Source: Heterotrichella gracilis (lineage: Eukaryota > Sar > Xanthophyceae > Tribonematales > Xanthonemataceae). Taken from it: a stretch of 64,000 nt of DNA. The notes beneath the pieces are model-generated. The model did no database searches. It saw only the letters and a list, made by a program, of their open reading frames with translations, and had not been told where the DNA came from. Positions 59,401 to 64,000 of the stretch are shown here, piece after piece. The stretch covers positions 1 through 64,000 of the forward strand of contig JAULBX010011767.1 in the NCBI GenBank assembly GCA_032358255.1, given 5' to 3'. Every line of letters begins with the position of its first letter. Within the stretch, counting starts at the first letter, position 1. A program made the translations under genes and the position numbers.

Positions 59401-62110
59401 GAGGAGGAGAAGCCAACCACTGAAACCAAGCTCAAGGTGAGGACTGTCAAATTGTAATTGTAACTGTGGTTGTAATTGATTTGTAACTGTAATTGTAGTG
59501 GACCGGACTGATTCATTTATTAGTTGGGGGCTATGCGTAATTGATGTGCCGTCTTGAGCACGCCTTGGCGTTTGTTTTGTTGTCTTTTCTTTTCTTTTCT
59601 AGTTGTAATTGTAATTGTAAATGTAACCACTGAAACCAAGCTCTAAGGTGAATATGTATTCATGGTGATAACACGGGTAGTAACGACACTAATGATACAC
59701 TCGCTAACCCCGTTGCCCCCGTTCCTCTCTTGCAGGAGGCTATGCGTGACGCTCAGGTGAGGTTCCTCAAGGATTTCAAGGTGGATTCAGAGGCCTCGCT
59801 GGCTGAGCTCAAGGCCTTCTACCAGCAGGTGGCAGCGGAGCACCCGGGCCACCTGCCTGCCCAGCTTGAGTATCTGAAGAAGCTTGATGGGTTGAAGCAG
59901 GAGCTCAAGAAGGGGGTCATGGAGGTGCGGTTTGACATCTAAATGGGGAAACGCCGCATGGTGGGAAAACCGGAGTTTGTAACTTAATTAAGGAGTCAAT
60001 GGAGGGTGCGCATTGGAGCCAAATCCTGTAAACTGTTTGGTTGAACAAGGCGCCTAAGGAGGGTGTTGCTGCGGTTTGGACCCAATCCCCTTAGGTGATG
60101 TGTGCCACACACGCTTGTCAAATCTGGTCAGTTTTTTCCAAAGGTATTATCTTATAACCCTTGATTGCAATCATGACTCTTTGCCATCACTGATGATGCC
60201 GTTTGCCTCCCCTTCCTTGTGCTGCCCTGCCTGGCCCCCACCCGCTGCCACTTGGCGCCTTCACAGGACATCGTGAACGCCGCCGATGACATCATCCGCG
60301 CCATCGACACCGCTGAGCTGGCGGTGCACGTGGCCAGAAAAACCCCGCTGGAGGGTCCTGGCCAGGACAAGAAGCGCAAGGAGCTGGATGAGAAGAAATC
60401 GACGCTGGTGGATGCACTCACGCGGAAGTGCAATGCGATCCTGGCGATTGAGGAGGCCGGGAAAGAGGCAAGGGGGGATGAGGAGGGGGGAAGCAAAGGG
60501 GAAGGCGAGGAGGTGGGTGTAGTATGGGGTATGGGGTATGGTAGGGTTTTGGTGAAGGGTAATGCAAAGGATATTTGCGACATGCCCTGTGGGCTGCATT
60601 GTGTGAACTCTTAACCCTATACGTATACCGTACACCCACCAACGTCCCTATGTGTGATTCATACGGCACCAGAGATTCCTTGGTGCTGTTTTGCCCTTCC
60701 TGGGGTTGGACTTCGGGTTTAGGGTTTATGGTTACTCATCACCACCCACCACCCTCCCCATGCACCCCTCAGGTCCCCGAGGCCCCACCAGCCGCCCCAC
60801 CAGTCCCCGAGGCCCCACCAACCCCTGAGGCCGCCACCACAGCAGCCACCACCAACGAGGAGGGGGTGGCAGATGCAGCAGTCCCCACCCCTGCACCGGC
60901 TGTGGAAGGGGATGCGTTTGAGGATGCGTTTGCCGAGCTGCGCAGGTGGGGTGGTGCTCCTCATGTGACTTTTGCTGACCCATGCGGCTGTATGCGGCAG
61001 TCACCCAATCACAGCTACTGTAGAAGGTTCACAGCTACAATTCTACTTTCCCCCTGCTGTTTCTCCTCTCCACATCCTTTGTATGCTTCTCCCACATGTG
61101 AACCCACTCCTTCAGCCACTGCACTCATCCCCCCTGCTCTCACCATCACCATTCCTTCCCCCCCTCCACAGCTGGCTAGATACCTCCGCTGAAGCTGACA
61201 CTGCCCTGCTCCATTCCAAGCGTGAGCAGCGTGCCGGTAGGCTGGCAGGGGCGCTCAAGGCACTGGACAAGGTGGCGGACCCAGAGGACAAGCCCGCAGC
61301 CAAGGAGGTAGGCTTAGGGTTTAGGGTCTGGTTGTGGGGTTTGGGATTAACGGTTTAGGGTGGGAGGTTGGGGCACTGGACAAGGTGGCGGATCCAGAGG
61401 ACAAGCCCGCAGCCAAAGAGGCAGGCTTAGGGTTTAGGGTCTGGTTGTGAGGTTTGGGATTCAAGGTTTAGGGTGGGAGGTTGGGTACTGGACAAGCTGG
61501 CGGTCCCCGAACACAGGCTCGCAGCCAAATAGGTAGGTGCGATTGGGGTTCAGGTTGGGGTTTAGGTTTCTAGGTTTCAGGTTTGACCGCACGGGGACTG
61601 GACAAGGTGGCGGACCCAGAGGACAAGCCCGCAGCCAACGAGGCGAGTAGGATGGGGGTTTCAGGTTGGGTAGGGTTATGGGTTAGGGCTCAAGGCACTG
61701 GACAATGTGGCGGATGCGGATGACAAGCCCGCAGCCAAAGAGGTGGGTGGGATTGGGGTTCCAGGCTGGGATTTAGGGTTTAGGGTTCAGGGTTGGCCCA
61801 GCGCACTGGATAAGGTGCCAATTCCAGAGGAGGGCAAAGCGCAGCCAGGGAGGTGGGTTTAGCTTCAGGGTGTAGAGCTTATTATAGGGAAGCACAGGGG
61901 ACTCGTATGATTCAACGCTCAATTGGAGTGTGTGCAACAGCCAAAGTACCTGCCAACCGCCATGCCGTGTCAGCTAAAACAACTCAACCCCCGATGCAGG
62001 TGTTGGAGAGGCGTGCCACGCTTCTGGCTGCGCTGGGTTGGGCGCACTGGGAAAGGCAAGAGCGCAGCAGGGTGGTGGATGCATTCCCAGGGTCTTACCC
62101 GCCTTTCTGA
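50457..62110 (+). CDS. TPP2: Tripeptidyl-peptidase II (giant subtilisin-like exopeptidase)
   Basis: TPPII removes tripeptides from N-termini downstream of the proteasome. Exons: 50457-50780, 51063-51126, 51610-51650, 52114-52255, 52600-52660, 52864-53054, 53359-53667, 53909-54166, 54450-54525, 54854-55091, 55468-55555, 55782-55963, 56321-56446, 56705-57004, 57372-57516, 57718-57949, 58211-58315, 58563-58852, 59183-59436, 59736-59924, 60267-60512, 60773-60944, 61172-61307 and 62000-62110. Catalytic parts: Asp in [13 protein letters not shown], His in [12 protein letters not shown], oxyanion Asn in SSAGNAGPA, Ser in [12 protein letters not shown]. The family-specific insert between Asp and His ([16 protein letters not shown] to KYEDLG) and the long C-terminal region ending [20 protein letters not shown] are present. 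A Pro/Ala/Glu-rich linker lies in exon 22. The N-terminal extension before [12 protein letters not shown] is Ser/Ala/Arg-rich and may be a transit peptide; ATG 50685 is the alternative start. Confidence 0.95.
55125..55260 (+). repeat. Two echoes of TPP2 exon 10 (3' end plus donor)
   Basis: The end of the exon, cacgccaaacaggtg, recurs at about 55165 and 55245 with the preceding bases, each followed by a gtgcg or gtggg donor-like sequence. Confidence 0.8.
56075..56275 (+). repeat. Two echoes of TPP2 exon 13 (acceptor plus 5' end)
   Basis: The start of exon 13 ([12 protein letters not shown]) is preceded by a near copy at 56215-56275 that has its own acceptor and open frame ([12 protein letters not shown]), and by a worn copy at about 56075-56110. 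Confidence 0.85.
57128..57275 (+). repeat. Two echoes of TPP2 exon 15 (acceptor plus 5' end)
   Basis: The start of exon 15 (ccag|GGCTTCATGCTGCGTGCC) is echoed at about 57242 and 57134 with one to several changes. Confidence 0.8.
59455..59655 (+). repeat. attgtaa repeats and an echo of TPP2 exon 19 end
   Basis: Many ttgtaattgtaa units surround a copy of accactgaaaccaagctc at about 59626, followed by aaggtgaat. This echoes the exon end at 59436. Confidence 0.75.
61260..61860 (+). repeat. Five-copy echo array of TPP2 exon 23 (3' end plus donor)
   Basis: The exon end starting at 61260 ([16 protein letters not shown]) recurs at about 61373, 61485, 61595, 61695 and 61803, spaced 100-113 bases. 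Each copy is followed by a donor-like sequence and tagggttt motifs. The first copy is almost identical; the last is the most worn. Confidence 0.95.
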
Positions 62111-63019
62111 AGGGGATGCAGGGCATATGGTATTGATCCCCAGGAATTTTGGGGAAAGCATAGGAGCTTGGTGCCCTGCCTATTTAAAGCGGGATTCAGG
62201 GAGCGACACCAGAAAGTTTGTGGGCGCACCCGCTAATTCAAGGAGGTGCAATATCAGAAGATCAAGTGCGGTGACTGATTTTACTGGGTATGGGCGGGGT
62301 TCTGACCAGAGTAGTACACAGTGACCTTGCCAATTATCAGTCATGCCGCATAGCTGTGCGCAGGCTTGACCTTGAAATTTTTTAGGGGAGTTATGGCAGG
62401 TTTGCCTTCCCTGCAGTGCTTGCCACTCTGTAACAATACGCTTGCTGCTGAAATGACATGGCAGATATCAACAGGGTTGCCGTCAGGAGCGTTTTAGCCA
62501 ACATTGCTGAGCGTTGTCAGCCAAAAATCACCCGGCTTGCCTGTGTTCTCGGGCGGTCCGTATCTCGTGGACCGTTATTATGCGGCATCAAACACTGAGT
62601 TGTGATTGAGCATCAAGACACGCCGTTGACATGCATCCTGCTCATGCATGCTTCTCAAGAATGTTCTCTGCATCCTGCTCATGCATGCTTCTCAAGAACA
62701 TGTTCTCTGTTCCTGGTGCGCACGACTATTGTGGGCTAAGACTCAGCACAAATCACGCTACTTTCGAAGGTGACATACCTGTTTGTTTAAACAGGGTGTT
62801 GGGTGCAGGACACCTGGCAATGCTGGCACTCGAGGCTTCATATGCATGCTGTGCAATTTCCCCACCACTGCACAAACCCAAAACTCCGACTGTTGATGAC
62901 TCGCTAGTTGTCGTGATACCCTGCAGACTTTTATCAAACCAGCCCTAAGCTTTCAAGTGGCATATTCGAGCAACCCAACCGATGTCGCCTGACTGCAGCA
63001 CCTAGGAGGAGGTGGTTTC
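62111..63019. other. Intergenic; one short tandem duplication
   Basis: No gene seen. A unit of about 37 bases containing cctgctcatgcatgcttctcaagaa is duplicated at about 62633-62706. Confidence 0.6.
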
Positions 63020-63313
63020 GCTGAAGTTGTAATGGCAAGGAACGTTTCAGTGGTACGGAATCGCAGCTGAGTAATGTGCACAGTTCTCGTCTTCTTCCGA
63101 ACAAGGGGCACTCCCCCATCCAATGCTTAGTTGCCCTGGACACACCCACCTGTTGTGCCCATGCAACAGCACCCACATGCAACAACACCCACTCACCGTT
63201 TGCTCTCCCAACTTGATGCTCCTCAGCTCATACTCGTCAACTCCATCACATTGCAAACCTTTGGTTACAAAGGTTGTGACTTGGCACAGGTCCATAGGGG
63301 CAACAGCGACACC
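63020..63313 (+). promoter_or_regulatory. Conserved 5' leader with UTR intron of the third F-box gene
   Basis: TTTCAGTG|GTACGG (63052/63053) with a downstream GTGCACAG block matches the leader donors at 19.0, 21.3 and 27.6 kb. The acceptor is at 63289, giving an intron of about 237 bases. Confidence 0.6.
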
Positions 63314-64000
63314 ATGGTGACTACACGCGGTGCAGCATGTAACACCCAAGGTACAGCCGGTCAGCCACGTACACCTCACCCCACCAGCCTCCCTCAAGGG
63401 CTGCAGCTGGACAGCCTACCAGATGGCGTGCTGAGCCACATCTTGCTGGGCCTCCCCTTCCACGATCGTGCCCGGGCAAGCGCCGTGTGCAAGCGCTGGT
63501 ACACACTCCTCTGCAGCCAAGGAGTGCTCTGGGAGGTGGTTGATCCCGGACTCAGTTGTTGGGTCAAACTCAGGGACATGGCAGCCCATATGACTCACAC
63601 CAGAGTACTGAACGTCGTCGAATCAGCTCAGACATATGAGCCTCGGCCGTGCCTAGCGCTACTGGCAGCATTGGACCCCGCGCGGGTGCAGACAGTGAAG
63701 CTACGCTATATGTCTCTGAAGAAAGCGCACAATCCGTTACCCGAGCTGGTTGACCTTTTCACAGCACTAGGGCGCCTGCACAAGCTGGAGGAGCTGAGTC
63801 TACATGTCAGCATAAATGGCAGGCTGCAAAGCAAGGAGTATGGTGCAACTGTAAGTGGGGAGGACAACACCTCATCTGCGGCCCTCCTTGCACCAGTGAC
63901 ACAGCATCTCTCCAACCTCACCAGAGTCAGCAGCCTGGCATTGACGCCTACGCCGGTTTGATGATTAATGGCAAGAATGAGCTCATAGCGTTCCCACTGC
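63314..64000 (+). CDS. F-box / leucine-rich protein, 3' partial with an apparent frame break
   Basis: It starts MVTTRGAACNTQG in line with the paralogues. The F-box reads LPDGVLSHILLGLPFHDRAR, AVCKRWYTLLCSQGVLWE; the next 150 residues align with the copy at 24981 (LLAALDPARVQTVKL, LPELVDLFTALGRLHKLEEL). The frame meets a stop at 63961. By comparison with the copy at 24981, the paralogous reading continues in another frame from about 63945 to the window end, so a small insertion or deletion is likely. It is either a recent pseudogene or a sequencing error. Confidence 0.75.

Noticed and set aside
61260-61860. CRISPR array or satellite DNA
   Set aside because: The units are copies of the adjacent TPP2 exon end plus intron sequence, with unequal lengths and no spacer structure.

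Overview
The window looks like nuclear DNA of a green alga (Chlorophyta). Genes are intron-dense with GT-AG introns. The protein set is plant/algal in kind: a plastid-type lipid phosphate phosphatase gamma, a BELL-type TALE homeodomain protein and tripeptidyl-peptidase II. Many introns are strewn with TTTAGGG/CCCTAAA, the telomere heptamer of land plants and many green algae. I cannot name the species. Gene models were built by hand from reading frames, splice sites and phase matching, without any search.

Layout from left to right. (1) 1-4709, minus: 3'-partial multi-pass membrane protein running into a lipase-class-3-like linker. (2) 5821-16301, minus: SMC5, 25 short exons read over 10.5 kb (one more expected), with Walker A, hinge, signature and Walker B all visible. 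(3) 17182-18678, minus: intronless F-box/leucine-rich protein. (4) 20657-21001, minus: truncated paralogue of it. (5) 21886-23967, minus: stand-alone BPL_N (biotin-protein-ligase N-domain) protein, 4 exons. (6) 24981-26480, plus: second full F-box paralogue, followed at 27.5-27.7 kb by an orphan copy of the family's 5' leader. (7) 28706-32295, minus: GDPD-like type II membrane protein. (8) 33194-39051, plus: RAD54, 19 exons. (9) 41618-45826, minus: BELL/GSP1-like TALE homeodomain factor. (10) 48313-49917, minus: LPP-gamma-like phosphatidate phosphatase. (11) 50457-62110, plus: tripeptidyl-peptidase II, 24 exons. (12) 63314-end, plus: another F-box paralogue, with a frame break just before the window ends.

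Two intron phenomena stand out. First, in the membrane-lipase, SMC5, GDPD-like and TPP2 genes, pieces of exon together with the adjoining splice site are tandemly repeated, one to five times, into the neighbouring intron (exon echoes, about 80-115 bp apart). In three of these genes, not the GDPD-like one, the echoes sit among telomere-like heptamers. Second, two introns of RAD54 (36768-36977 and 38180-38399) are homologous to each other over their whole length, as introner elements are. A third theme is a five-copy F-box family dispersed in both orientations that shares a conserved 5'-UTR intron.

SMC5 and RAD54 both serve homologous-recombination repair. Otherwise the genes are not an obvious pathway cluster. 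I saw no rRNA, tRNA, CRISPR or recognisable transposon.
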